Assembly: GCF_017656495.1 (NCBI RefSeq)
Contig: NZ_JACDNS010000007.1
Span: forward strand, 1-64,000
Direction: 5' to 3'
From: Thermococcus sp.
GTDB taxonomy: Archaea; Methanobacteriota_B; Thermococci; Thermococcales; Thermococcaceae
DNA: 64,000 bases
In this document: in pieces, positions 1 to 9,073 of the stretch
How positions within the stretch are numbered: position 1 is the first letter of the stretch
Layout of the letters: every line of letters starts with the position of its first letter
The notes under the pieces: model-generated
Seen by the model: the letters and a program-made list of their open reading frames with translations, nothing else
The model's database searches: none
What the model was told of the DNA's origin: nothing
Position numbers and translations under genes: made by a program

Positions 1-52
1 CCGACCTCCGGGTTATGAGCCCGGCGGGCACTCCTAGCTGCCCCACCCCGCT
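1..52 (-). tRNA. initiator tRNA-Met (CAU), 3' part cut by window edge
   Basis: The reverse complement begins AGCGGGGUGGGGCAGCUAGG and contains a CGGGCUCAUAACCCG anticodon arm with three G:C pairs below a CUCAUAA loop, the hallmark of archaeal initiator tRNA (unpaired A at position 1). Only about 52 nt of the gene lie inside the window; the T arm and acceptor 3' strand are missing. A TATA-like element (tttataaa, about 85-92) lies some 33 bp upstream on the minus strand, a normal distance for a Thermococcales tRNA promoter. Confidence 0.9.
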
Positions 53-84
53 GCACAACCCGATACATACTAATATGTGGTGAG

Positions 85-92
85 TTTATAAA
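85..92 (-). promoter_or_regulatory. TATA box of initiator tRNA
   Basis: The palindromic octamer tttataaa lies 33 bp before the first base of the tRNA on the minus strand. The same octamer reads identically on the plus strand, so it could also serve the plus-strand gene starting at 241, though it is far from it. Confidence 0.5.
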
Positions 93-240
93 CTTTACTA
101 TTCAAAAACTCCGATTACAAAACTCTTTTGTTTAATTTGGCTAATTTTAATAGCAAAATAGGGCTTTGCAACTCTCTAGACTATATTTTAGAGACTGTAA
201 AAGCTTTAAACCCTTATGTAATATTTCTTCTGGTGATGAC

Positions 241-1401
241 ATGTATCTAACAAAGGAAGAAGAACTGATTTTAGCAGGAGAGTACGGATATGCTTTGCAG
301 AAAGCTATGGAGATTCTTGTTGCCCTCGGAGAGATTTATGGAGCTGATAGGTTAATTCCAATCAAAAGTGCCCAAATAGCCGGAGTTTCTTATAAAAACA
401 TTGGAGATGCTGGCATAGAATTTTTGAGAGATTTTGTAGATGCAGGGGCTAAGGTTAGTGTTTATACAACATTAAATCCTGCAGGAATTGGTAATGAAGA
501 GTTCATGGAAAAACAAAGAGAAGTTCTAGAGCTTTACAGGGCAATGGGAATTGAAATAACTTCAACATGCACCCCATATTATGGAGCAAATATGCCAAAA
601 TTTGGTGATCACTTAGCTTGGAGTGAAAGTTCTGCTGTAAGCTTCGCAAACTCGATTCTGGGTGCAAGAACAAACCGTGAGGGTGGACCCTCAAGTTTGG
701 CGGCTGCAATTGTGGGAAAAACACCAAATTATGGGCTTCACTTGGAAGAAAACAGAAAAGCAACGGTTATTGTTGAAATCCAAGCTAAAGTTAAAGAGTT
801 CGTTGATTACAGTTTTTTGGGATATCATCTTGGAAAGCTCCTTAAAAATGACATTCCCTATTTTAAAGGGCTAAAACCTGAAAAGATAGATTATTTGAAA
901 GAGCTTGGAGCCTCAATGGCTGCAACAGGTTCAATTGCTTTGTATCATGTTGAGGGCGAAACTCCAGAATATAAAACTGCCATCACAGACAAGCTTGAAA
1001 GAATACAAGTTGATGATAGGGAGCTCGAAGAAGTTAAAGCAAAATACAATGCTGATTGGGGTGAAATTGATGTCATCTTAATTGGCTGTCCACACGCTTC
1101 AATTCAGGAGATTAAAGAAGTTGCTGAGCTTTTGAAGATGAGAGGGAGACCTTTGAAAATACCTCTGTTCATAACAGCGAGTAGGGTTATAAAATATTTA
1201 GCGGACTCTTTGGGCTATACCGAAGTTATAGAACGCTATAACGGTAAGATAATTGTAGATGCTTGCTTAATTGTTTCACCAATTGAGAGTTGGTACAAAG
1301 GTATAGCGACGAATAGCGGAAAGGCGAGCTTCTATTTTTCATCAGCTGGACTAGAAGTAAGGCTTGATAACACAGATAAGCTGATTCTTGAAGCTCCATG
1401 A
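241..1401 (+). CDS. phosphomevalonate dehydratase large subunit (AcnX catalytic subunit)
   Basis: A 386-aa protein of the aconitase X (DUF521) family. In archaea this subunit, with the small subunit encoded next to it, dehydrates 5-phosphomevalonate to trans-anhydromevalonate phosphate in the archaeal mevalonate pathway for isoprenoid lipids. Family features visible are the N-terminal MYLTKEEELILAGEYG segment, the STCTPYY and RTNREGGPSSLAAAI motifs and the cysteine-containing IGCPHAS stretch that help hold the Fe-S cluster. The open frame runs upstream to 166, but ATG 241 is preceded by GGTGAT and matches where the family normally begins. The small subunit starts 10 bp after the stop, so the pair is co-translated. 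Confidence 0.88.
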   Translation: MYLTKEEELILAGEYGYALQKAMEILVALGEIYGADRLIPIKSAQIAGVSYKNIGDAGIEFLRDFVDAGAKVSVYTTLNPAGIGNEEFMEKQREVLELYRAMGIEITSTCTPYYGANMPKFGDHLAWSESSAVSFANSILGARTNREGGPSSLAAAIVGKTPNYGLHLEENRKATVIVEIQAKVKEFVDYSFLGYHLGKLLKNDIPYFKGLKPEKIDYLKELGASMAATGSIALYHVEGETPEYKTAITDKLERIQVDDRELEEVKAKYNADWGEIDVILIGCPHASIQEIKEVAELLKMRGRPLKIPLFITASRVIKYLADSLGYTEVIERYNGKIIVDACLIVSPIESWYKGIATNSGKASFYFSSAGLEVRLDNTDKLILEAP

Positions 1402-1411
1402 GGTGATCGAA

Positions 1412-1819
1412 ATGAAAGTGCTCAAAGGCAGAAAGATAACAAAAGGAAGAGCAAAGGGAGTTGCATTGGTTTCCCAAAAACCTCTCTCATTTTTAGGAGG
1501 CATTGATCCAGAAACTGGAATTGTAAAGGACGCTGAGAGCGATATAAAGGGAGAGAGTGTTAAAGACAAAATCCTTGTATTTCCCAGGGGTAAAGGTTCA
1601 ACTGTTGGCTCTTACGTTATTTACCAACTCAAAAAGAATAATGTTGCTCCAAAAGCTATTGTAGTTGAAGATGCTGAGACAATAGTAGCAACTGGTGCAA
1701 TAATTGCAGAAATTCCGATGGTAGATAAAATTGACACAAAGAAGATTAAGAGTGGCCAGATTATTGAGGTTGATGCCGATAAAGGAGAGGTTATAATCCA
1801 TGAAGAGGAAGGCATTTAA
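1412..1819 (+). CDS. phosphomevalonate dehydratase small subunit (AcnX swivel domain, DUF126)
   Basis: A 135-aa swivelling-domain partner of AcnX. It starts MKVLKGRKITKGRAKGVAL and carries the typical VFPRGKGSTVGSYVIYQL stretch, in which the GKGSTVGS loop reaches into the active site of the large subunit. ATG 1412 is chosen because GGTGAT lies 4 bp upstream; the longer TTG-initiated frame at 1388 overlaps the large subunit. Together the two genes form a complete phosphomevalonate dehydratase. Confidence 0.88.
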   Translation: MKVLKGRKITKGRAKGVALVSQKPLSFLGGIDPETGIVKDAESDIKGESVKDKILVFPRGKGSTVGSYVIYQLKKNNVAPKAIVVEDAETIVATGAIIAEIPMVDKIDTKKIKSGQIIEVDADKGEVIIHEEEGI

Positions 1820-1853
1820 ATGATGGGTTTAAAAAGAGAAATAAGGTGGAAAA

Positions 1854-3080
1854 ATGCCAAAAGGAATTTATGAATGTATTAACTGTGGTTATCGAGAAGT
1901 AAAAGAATCTACAGAACCCTTACTTGAAGATTCATGTCCTAATTGTGGAGGAGATATGGTTCTTGTAGGATTTACTGAAGAAATTGAAGTTGTGGAAGAG
2001 CCAATCCCCCAAGAGTTGATGCATAAAATTAGAGAATTTTACGAGATCGGGGGTATTCTCAGACAAGAGGGTAATTTAGTTGCATTTGAAGTTCATTCAA
2101 TCAAGGAGGAAAACTTTGAAAAAGTACTAAAAGAACTCGAGGTCTTAGGGTACTGGGCAGCACTAAAAAAGAGAAATGGAAAGATTGTCCTCTATGTATT
2201 TCCTGCACAACATGTCAAGGAGGAAAATCCTCTCATTGGAATAATGCTGTTTATAGCAACCTTGATAAGCACTTTTGGTGCTGGCTATGTTTTGTCTTTG
2301 GGTTATGTTCAGGCCTTAGATCAGTATAATCTTCCTGGAATTAGAAACATTTATCTCAATGCTTTGGCATTTTCAATAAGTATAATGGCGATTCTTGGAA
2401 CTCATGAGATGGGGCACAAAATAGCAGCAACTCTCCATGGAGTTAAGTCAACATTTCCCTATTTTATCCCCTTCCCTTCATTTATAGGAACAATGGGAGC
2501 GGTGATTAGGGTAAAATCTCCAATTCCAACAAGAAATGCGGCTATTGACTTAGGAGTCAGTGGACCACTAGGTGGATTTTTAGTTGCATTGCCGGTATCT
2601 ATACTTGGGCTGAAGCTCTCCATAACATTACCTGCCTCACTTGTACCTCTTGAGGGAGGTATAATTTTTGGAACGAATTTGTTCTTTATAATCCTTGAAA
2701 AATATTTCCTCCGTATTGGGGAGAATTATGTAATACTTTTCCATCCGGTAGCGATAGCGGGATGGGTGGGCATTTTGGTAACATTTCTAAATTTGGTTCC
2801 TGCAGCCCAACTTGATGGAGGGCATATAGCTAGGGCATTTCTTAATGAAAAGGCACATGCTTATTTAACTTTTGGCTTGGGGTTTGCTTTGATTGCCTTA
2901 AGCTACCTTTGGATTGGTTGGCTAGTATGGGGTGGAATCATACTTCTAATGGGAAGAATTGGCAATCCAGGAGCTCTTGACGAAGTAAGTCCAATCTCCA
3001 CAAAAAGAAAAATATTAGCAATTGTGGCCCTCCTGATCTTTATACTTTCTGCAACGCCTGTACCTCTAGCCACTAGCTGA
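1854..3080 (+). CDS. site-2-protease family membrane metalloprotease (M50) with N-terminal zinc ribbon
   Basis: A 408-aa protein. Residues 6-35 form a zinc ribbon (YECINCGYRE and SCPNCGGDM). Residues about 45-120 form a soluble region and the rest is six to seven membrane segments. The metal site is HEMGH at about residues 184-188, and the distal Asp lies in the NLVPAAQLDGGHIARAF motif near residue 320, as in S2P/SpoIVFB proteases that cut transmembrane substrates. It begins 34 bp after the AcnX small subunit and may be co-transcribed. Its 3' end overlaps the convergent HTH gene by 15 bp. The substrate cannot be told from sequence. Confidence 0.85.
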   Translation: MPKGIYECINCGYREVKESTEPLLEDSCPNCGGDMVLVGFTEEIEVVEEPIPQELMHKIREFYEIGGILRQEGNLVAFEVHSIKEENFEKVLKELEVLGYWAALKKRNGKIVLYVFPAQHVKEENPLIGIMLFIATLISTFGAGYVLSLGYVQALDQYNLPGIRNIYLNALAFSISIMAILGTHEMGHKIAATLHGVKSTFPYFIPFPSFIGTMGAVIRVKSPIPTRNAAIDLGVSGPLGGFLVALPVSILGLKLSITLPASLVPLEGGIIFGTNLFFIILEKYFLRIGENYVILFHPVAIAGWVGILVTFLNLVPAAQLDGGHIARAFLNEKAHAYLTFGLGFALIALSYLWIGWLVWGGIILLMGRIGNPGALDEVSPISTKRKILAIVALLIFILSATPVPLATS

Positions 3081-3632
3081 TTTTCTTTCTTTTAATATTT
3101 GCTCTATATCATAGTAAATTGAATCTCGAGATACCCCGAAGGTTCTTGCAACCTCTGAGATGTTTAGAACTTTTGGATTATAATTAAACAATTCTAAAGC
3201 TTTTGCAAGTATTTTTCTCCTCTCTCTTATGCTTAACCTGTTAAGTTCTATTTCGTATATTGGGATATTGTATACAACAATTCCTACAGCATATGTCCTT
3301 CTTGTAACTGGGGTTGTATATGTTCCAATTTCAAAATCTACAATTTCCATGGAACTCTTTATCTGTTTGTTAATGAGTTCCTGAAGTTTCTTTGTGGCAT
3401 CTTTTTTGTTTTTTCCGCTTGTATATGCGGTTATTATACCCTTTTCTGCTGCTTGACTTTCATCAATGTCCAAGGTGATTGTAACATTCATAAAAGCTCC
3501 AAAATTTAGGGAAATTTTTGATTTTTCTATTTTACCTGGAGTTTTTAGAAATTCTTTCTTTGAATCTTCTTCGATAGTACTTAGACATTCTCCAATGTTT
3601 GTAGATTCTGCTTGGAAAATTTTTAACACCAT
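3066..3632 (-). CDS. HTH-domain protein, putative regulator facing a pilin-like gene
   Basis: A 188-aa protein. The last 30 residues (LNISEVARTFGVSRDSIYYDIEQIL) form a clear helix-turn-helix. The middle (about 45-140) is a basic alpha/beta domain I do not recognise, with NVTITLDIDESQAAEKG and the conserved-looking YTTPVTRRTYAVGIVVYN. ATG 3632 is chosen because AAGGTG lies 6 bp upstream, rather than the GTG at 3641. It is divergently transcribed from the class III signal peptide gene at 3746 with about 110 bp between, so regulation of that gene is a reasonable guess but not shown. Confidence 0.65.
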   Translation of the reverse strand: MVLKIFQAESTNIGECLSTIEEDSKKEFLKTPGKIEKSKISLNFGAFMNVTITLDIDESQAAEKGIITAYTSGKNKKDATKKLQELINKQIKSSMEIVDFEIGTYTTPVTRRTYAVGIVVYNIPIYEIELNRLSIRERRKILAKALELFNYNPKVLNISEVARTFGVSRDSIYYDIEQILKERKSASG

Positions 3633-3686
3633 CCATAACACCTTGAATAATCATTATTGAGTATAATCATCTCAAATTTGAGTAAA

Positions 3687-3697
3687 AAGATATATAA
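3687..3697 (+). promoter_or_regulatory. TATA box for pilin-like gene
   Basis: The sequence agatatataac lies about 50 bp before ATG 3746 in the divergent intergenic region, with purine-rich AAAA upstream as a possible BRE. It is the strongest TATA match between the HTH gene and the pilin-like gene. Confidence 0.5.
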
Positions 3698-3745
3698 CTT
3701 TTTCCTCCTTAGGGATAATGAAAGAAGCTCATGGAGGTGGAGGTT

Positions 3746-3931
3746 ATGAAAAGAAAGGCCCAAGGAGCAATTGAGTACCTCTTTATGATTGCTGCAGCAT
3801 TGATCATAATTGCTATTGTACTGAAGTACCTGAAGGGAACTGGAAGCTCAACAGGTAGCGCTGTGAGCAGTGCTGCAAGTGAACTAACAGAGCAAGTTTC
3901 CAGCGAATTAAGTGAGGCTGCAAGCAGTTGA
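3746..3931 (+). CDS. small class III signal peptide (pilin-like) protein
   Basis: A 61-aa protein starting MKRKAQGAIEYLFMIAAAL. Basic residues, then QGAIEYL directly before a hydrophobic helix, is the archaeal class III (type IV pilin/DUF361) signal, cleaved after AQG by an EppA/FlaK-like prepilin peptidase. The remaining C-terminus is rich in Ser, Ala, Thr and Glu and may be exposed. ATG 3746 has GGAGGTGGAGG just upstream, so the ATG at 3731 is not used. It is a single gene with no pilus assembly genes beside it and an HTH gene facing it. Confidence 0.8.
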   Translation: MKRKAQGAIEYLFMIAAALIIIAIVLKYLKGTGSSTGSAVSSAASELTEQVSSELSEAASS

Positions 3932-4075
3932 TGTAAGTAGGTGTAAATTACTCTGATTTGATTTTTCAGTTTTTATATTGTTTTTTCTGGCAATATAATT
4001 TTTGTCAGATTATGATCGTAATTTTCTCAAAGTATAAAAGTTTGGATTTATCTTTGGTGTTTAAAGGTATTGCCC

Positions 4076-6241
4076 TCATATTTTCAACAACTCTATTTCA
4101 ACAAATATATATGGTGATTTTCCATAGAACACCATCACATATAGGTTTCCAGGTTTAAATGGGTATCTAAATTCATCAGATCCTTCTGTGGAAATATATC
4201 CAATTGTTTCTCCATTTATTTTGATTTCTACATCTTCGTTAGTTGTTGAAAAGACCTTTACTCGAAAAGCATTATACTCTTCACTCGGAACAAATACTAT
4301 GTAGCTCTCATTAGTCTTGCTTAGTACAAAATTCCATTTGTTCAAAATTATCCCTCTTATTACTGCAGGGTGTCTAAGAAGAAACCCATATGATAAATAT
4401 TTCCAATCTTCAAACTTTGATGCTTCTATGGTATCTTTAGTTAGTATGTAATATTCTCTAAATGTTTTTGGGTACCTTGGGGATTTCTTAGAGATATTAA
4501 AAATCCAAATATTGTCATTAAAGTGTATTAGTTCGTATTTTCCGAAAAAGTCCCATGGATTAAACGGAGAGATTTCAACATCTCCATACCCCCTAGAATC
4601 AATGTACAGTAAGCCATTGTTTATTGTAAGGTTGTTTATGGGGATTATATTCTTAGAGGGACAAAAAATACCTATCCACATTCCAGAATCATAAAATTTG
4701 GGGACAAATATATTCTCACTTGGCAATTTGCATAAAAATCCAAATGTTTCTAAAGCCTCATTCTCTACGGCAACTGATTTTTGATAGGCAAAATTTATGA
4801 CATTCACATAAAACAGCGGGACGATGAGAATTAATACAAACGACATCATGACAAGTTTAGGTTTTGTGGTTCTGCTTAAGAGGAATGAATAGATTTCATA
4901 TGCTCCTATTCCCTCTACAATTGGAATTAACGGAGTCAACAGGACATATATTCTTTCTGAACTCCAAATTCCGGAATAAAATGGGATACCAATGTGGAAG
5001 TAGATTTTGTTAAATATTAGAAAAATATCCCAGATAATTACTGTCAGCAGTGCAAGAGAGTAAATGTTCTTCCTATGTATCAGGTAGTTTACACCTACCA
5101 AAAAGAAGAGACCTAATGGAAACTGTCCATTCCCAATAAATGTCTGTTCAAGGATGTACCCAAACCAATGTGTATTATCCTTAAATATATATTGTAAGGT
5201 GTTGAATATCGGCTTGGAATAATTAGAAAGAGGCAGTCTCATTGGGTATTCCAGGACATAGTATGTTAAGAGACTTCCAAGGGCTTGAATTAGGAATAAT
5301 AGGATGGTTTTATCGAACTTTCTATATTTTAGGATGTAAAAAGTGGTAGTAAAACCAGCATAGGCTTGGAAAAACATATAGGCATATGGGTGAATAATTA
5401 ACATACTTGCAACAACTAAAGTTGTTAGAAATATGTTATAGGGAGTTTTTTGCTCCATAGAATAATTATAAAGACACACAGACACCAGAAAGAAGTAGTA
5501 ATTTAGAAAGTTATGTAGTAGTGAGTAATGTAGGTAGTAATAGTAAAGGTACGAGAGGGGCATTACTATAGCAGAAAAAACTGCAATGTTATCATTTTTG
5601 AATAGGCTTTTAGTTGCGCTATAAGTACCTAATGTAAGAAAAATCCAAGTAAATAACTTTAATATACGCATTGCTTGTGCAACATTTATGTCATGAGTTA
5701 GGGATATAAAAACCACTATTGAATGATACCCCGCGGGATAATTTTTTATATTGTCTGGAAAATCAAGAGGAGTGTGCGATATAAAAACAGTGTCCTCTTT
5801 TATCATTTCCAGTGATTTATAGGCATGGTAAACAGCATCCACTCCAACTGCTCCAGGATATGCAGGAATTTCTTCAAACGGAATCTTAACAACAAGGGAT
5901 AATATCAAAGCAATAGCTAATCCCAGAATTATTTTTCTTTTTATCTTTAATTGAAATCCAAGAGGAGTTAAAAATGACATCCCAATTGTTAGGATTACCA
6001 TTATTGGATACACAAAAGATAAAGAAATGTTAAACCAGCTCAACACATGGATTAAAACGATTATGAATCCAAGACCAATCGCTGGAGCAACTGAAATCCT
6101 AACAATATGCTCTGGCGTGTTGTTCTTACTTATAATTAAAAACCCCAAGTACCAGGGAAGTAGGAGTGTTAAATATGGACTTAATTTGGATAGCAGAATA
6201 AAAATTACTGCTATGGATATGTTCAAAATTTTATAATTCAT
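4076..6241 (-). CDS. large polytopic membrane protein, putative GT-C glycosyltransferase
   Basis: A 721-aa protein with about 12-13 hydrophobic segments in the first 470 residues and an extracytoplasmic C-terminal domain of about 230 residues. After the first helices it has a loop GVDAVYHAYKSLEMI, similar in place and style to the acidic loop-1 motif of GT-C enzymes that use lipid-linked sugars, and PAGYHSIVVF further on. The start has GGAGTTGAGA before ATG. It lies 34 bp downstream of another GT-C gene, so the two probably act together in N-glycan or surface polysaccharide assembly. The exact reaction is unknown. Confidence 0.6.
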   Translation of the reverse strand: MNYKILNISIAVIFILLSKLSPYLTLLLPWYLGFLIISKNNTPEHIVRISVAPAIGLGFIIVLIHVLSWFNISLSFVYPIMVILTIGMSFLTPLGFQLKIKRKIILGLAIALILSLVVKIPFEEIPAYPGAVGVDAVYHAYKSLEMIKEDTVFISHTPLDFPDNIKNYPAGYHSIVVFISLTHDINVAQAMRILKLFTWIFLTLGTYSATKSLFKNDNIAVFSAIVMPLSYLYYYYLHYSLLHNFLNYYFFLVSVCLYNYSMEQKTPYNIFLTTLVVASMLIIHPYAYMFFQAYAGFTTTFYILKYRKFDKTILLFLIQALGSLLTYYVLEYPMRLPLSNYSKPIFNTLQYIFKDNTHWFGYILEQTFIGNGQFPLGLFFLVGVNYLIHRKNIYSLALLTVIIWDIFLIFNKIYFHIGIPFYSGIWSSERIYVLLTPLIPIVEGIGAYEIYSFLLSRTTKPKLVMMSFVLILIVPLFYVNVINFAYQKSVAVENEALETFGFLCKLPSENIFVPKFYDSGMWIGIFCPSKNIIPINNLTINNGLLYIDSRGYGDVEISPFNPWDFFGKYELIHFNDNIWIFNISKKSPRYPKTFREYYILTKDTIEASKFEDWKYLSYGFLLRHPAVIRGIILNKWNFVLSKTNESYIVFVPSEEYNAFRVKVFSTTNEDVEIKINGETIGYISTEGSDEFRYPFKPGNLYVMVFYGKSPYIFVEIELLKI

Positions 6242-6275
6242 ATTCTCAACTCCTTTTATTTACATAACTCCCAAT

Positions 6276-8537
6276 CTATTCATTGATTATTGTAATCTTT
6301 ATCTTTCTTCCTTTAATCTCCAGAGTTCTGTCGTTTCTCTTGGTGAGTTCAAACTTTCCATCAATCTTGAAGTGAATATTTGATGAATACACATCAACAG
6401 ATTCAATGTCAATTATTTCGTTTGTTGTTATGAGTTTGTTCTCATCAAGTACAATTACATCTCTAAAGAATTCCAACATGACACTATTTTCCTCACTAAA
6501 TTTCAATGTAATTGAAGTATTATTTAGATATAATTCAAACTCAACTTTATTAGTGTCATTGGAGTACTGGGTAACTTTATACTTCCTTTCATCTACCAAG
6601 ATAATCTTTGTTCTATAGTTGTAAGATGTATTTCCACGGATAACATGGATGGAGGCAATTGTTGAGTTGTCAACCCATAATTGTAGAGTTCCTTTATAAG
6701 TGCTCAAAGATAACTTTTTATCTGGGTTGTCAAGAGAGCAGAATAGTTCTAAAATCTCCCCATTCTTAAAAGAGTCTGAATACAAAAGTTGATTACTTGT
6801 AACGATTTCAATAGTTAACATTCTCATCTGCTTTCTCAGAATATCAGTCCACCAAAAGTAGCTCCAAGTGCTTAGAATGTAGTACTTTACATTCGTTAGA
6901 TTTCCAAGAATTTGGGTTGCATTCATTCTTTTCAGCAACACTAAACCGAAAGTATCCAAATACCATGGATTAATTTTTAGATTTAGATAATATGTGTTCA
7001 TTGGATTTACAGCATAAAACTTTCCATTTGTAAGATTATTTTTAATCATGTATTCCTTGAGTTCGTCTCTCATTTCTTTTGAATGGTGCGCCCATATAAG
7101 GTTCAACTTACCTTGGGGATATTGGTACATGACTCCAAAATCTGTAATAAGCAAAAATATTGCTGAGATTGCAACAAGCTTTTTGAGTAGCGTTTTATTA
7201 AACTTAATGCTTTGGACAACTTCAAGTGACGTCAAGTACAGCACAAGCCACATAGATATTAAAAATCTGTCATTTGGAACTATTGGGGAAACAAAGAAAT
7301 AAACAAAAAAGTTCATTATGAATAAACTCTTCAGCCAGTTTCTAATTTCTGTTCGAGAGCATTCTAAATGCAACATCCAAGCGAGAAAGATTGTAAAGAC
7401 CATGAGGAACATGACTGTATTTGCCATTAAAAATTCTAAGCTATTTTTGTGGATATAGCTAAACTTGTCTCCTATATACATAAACAAGTTTATAATTGAG
7501 AACAATCTACTTCCTTGAAGCAAATAAGTCTGGTAGATGTAGTCTCTACTAACCAAAATCCCCAGGAACCCTTCGATAATAATCTTTGGGAACAAGAGTG
7601 AAAGTCCGAGCAGTAGGGCAGTCTTAATGTTCTTTATGACAAATATACAGATTTCAAGAATTTTTCGCACATAAGACACGTCAAAGATGTAAATTGTCAG
7701 CATACCCCATATTGCAAGCAAAAATGCAGATGGTATTATCTGCCCATAAACTTCTATTTTATGCAAACCTGGAACAATCATCAACTTTCTTACTAACTCG
7801 GTTGGCCATAGAAAAATTGCTGACATGGAGATAAGAGTTATTAAGATGTAGCTCATTAAACCTATAAACACTTGCTTTTTGTTTAATATCACTTTACTGG
7901 CATTCTTAAAGTACTCGAAGATTTCTTGGGTAAAGGAGAAGAAAATTGTGAGATACAAAGCAATAGCAAATGGGAGTATCGTGAACTTTGAAGTACTTCC
8001 TATCCCAGCCCAGAAAAGTGAAATGTAAGCATATTTAAAATTCTTTGTTTTTGCATACTTTACAAAATAATACAAAGATAATAGAGTAAAAAGTTCAATT
8101 GAACTTTCGTGAAAGACTAAAGGATTCACGTGAATTAACAGTGGATCCATAGCTAGCAATCCAGCAAATGCTACTCCTAGTTTCCAGTCTTTGACTTCTT
8201 TTCCTACATAGTATGCCACAATTAGTGATAGAAATCCCAAAAATACGGAGAGCAACCTGCCAACTACATAATTATCCCCAAATATTCTGAGCCAGAGAGC
8301 AAGCATGTAATAAAAAAGCGGTGGATGAACTGCAAAAATGTCCCTATAGGGTAAATATCCTTGATTAATTAGTCTTGCAATCATAAGATATGTACCTTCA
8401 TCATAGTCAAAGTACTCATTCATATGACCAGAGATTCCATAGAGGCGAGTGACAAAATAGTATAGAAAAATTATCATCATAAATATCAGTGCTTTTCTAT
8501 TGACAGATTTGACTAGGTCTCTCACTATCCTCCCCAT
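6276..8537 (-). CDS. PMT/ArnT-like GT-C glycosyltransferase
   Basis: A 753-aa protein. The segment YFDYDEGTYLMIARLINQG followed by YRDIFAVHPPLFYYMLALW is the classic PMT_2/ArnT signature: an acidic pair in loop 1 and the HPPL motif before the next helix. About 12 membrane segments extend to residue 500, then a 250-residue beta-rich extracytoplasmic domain with many potential N-glycosylation sites. It probably moves a sugar from a polyprenyl-phosphate donor. No good ribosome binding site precedes ATG 8537, so the message may be leaderless. The acceptor is unknown. Confidence 0.72.
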   Translation of the reverse strand: MGRIVRDLVKSVNRKALIFMMIIFLYYFVTRLYGISGHMNEYFDYDEGTYLMIARLINQGYLPYRDIFAVHPPLFYYMLALWLRIFGDNYVVGRLLSVFLGFLSLIVAYYVGKEVKDWKLGVAFAGLLAMDPLLIHVNPLVFHESSIELFTLLSLYYFVKYAKTKNFKYAYISLFWAGIGSTSKFTILPFAIALYLTIFFSFTQEIFEYFKNASKVILNKKQVFIGLMSYILITLISMSAIFLWPTELVRKLMIVPGLHKIEVYGQIIPSAFLLAIWGMLTIYIFDVSYVRKILEICIFVIKNIKTALLLGLSLLFPKIIIEGFLGILVSRDYIYQTYLLQGSRLFSIINLFMYIGDKFSYIHKNSLEFLMANTVMFLMVFTIFLAWMLHLECSRTEIRNWLKSLFIMNFFVYFFVSPIVPNDRFLISMWLVLYLTSLEVVQSIKFNKTLLKKLVAISAIFLLITDFGVMYQYPQGKLNLIWAHHSKEMRDELKEYMIKNNLTNGKFYAVNPMNTYYLNLKINPWYLDTFGLVLLKRMNATQILGNLTNVKYYILSTWSYFWWTDILRKQMRMLTIEIVTSNQLLYSDSFKNGEILELFCSLDNPDKKLSLSTYKGTLQLWVDNSTIASIHVIRGNTSYNYRTKIILVDERKYKVTQYSNDTNKVEFELYLNNTSITLKFSEENSVMLEFFRDVIVLDENKLITTNEIIDIESVDVYSSNIHFKIDGKFELTKRNDRTLEIKGRKIKITIINE

Positions 8538-8616
8538 TATAATTGAGAAAGTTTAATCGTTTTTAGCCTTTTCTTTCTAAAGTTTTACAGACGATATTGA
8601 ATTATAAGATCAACAG

Positions 8617-8907
8617 CTACTCTTTCTCACATTCACATGGACTCTTTCCACAGTAGGGGCATTTATTTGGATACTTTTTGAGTGCTGCTTTTTCAAGGTC
8701 AATATCGGCTAAATTAGCCAAACTCACAAGCCAGGCAAGGACATCAGCAAACTCCTCTTCTATGTCTTCTTTCTTCCCTTTCCTTAAAGCCTCAGCAAGT
8801 TCACCAACTTCTTCAACAAACCATAGGAAAGTCCGCTCTAATCCCCTCTTTGAATCCCTGGGAAAATATATGGCCTTTATCATTTGCTGGAATTCTTTAA
8901 TCTCCAT
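8617..8907 (-). CDS. MazG-like nucleotide pyrophosphohydrolase
   Basis: A 96-aa protein with the all-alpha NTP-PPase core: FVEEVGELAEALRKG gives the EEVGE metal-binding helix and EEFADVLAWLVSLANLADIDLE gives the second acidic helix. The tail CPYCGKSPCECEKE holds four cysteines and is a small zinc knuckle seen in archaeal MazG-like proteins. Start ATG 8907 has GGTGGTAAA upstream; the frame reaches back to 8922. The likely role is cleansing non-canonical nucleotides. Confidence 0.85.
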   Translation of the reverse strand: MEIKEFQQMIKAIYFPRDSKRGLERTFLWFVEEVGELAEALRKGKKEDIEEEFADVLAWLVSLANLADIDLEKAALKKYPNKCPYCGKSPCECEKE

Positions 8908-9073
8908 TTTACCACCTCTCAAGGGCTCCGCAGTGGAGGATCATCATCTTTCAGTGCAATTCGCTCTCTTCATTGCCTAAACTAACCTCTATGTTGAAGT
9001 TTTAAAGTTAACTATGCAAAAAAGCTTTAACCTCTGCTTGCATAACTTCTTAAAAAGAGCGCTGGTGATTGAT

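Noticed and set aside
503-763. Minus-strand open frame inside the AcnX large subunit gene
   Set aside because: It lies wholly within a well-recognised gene, has no ribosome binding site and a Leu/Phe/His-rich shadow composition.
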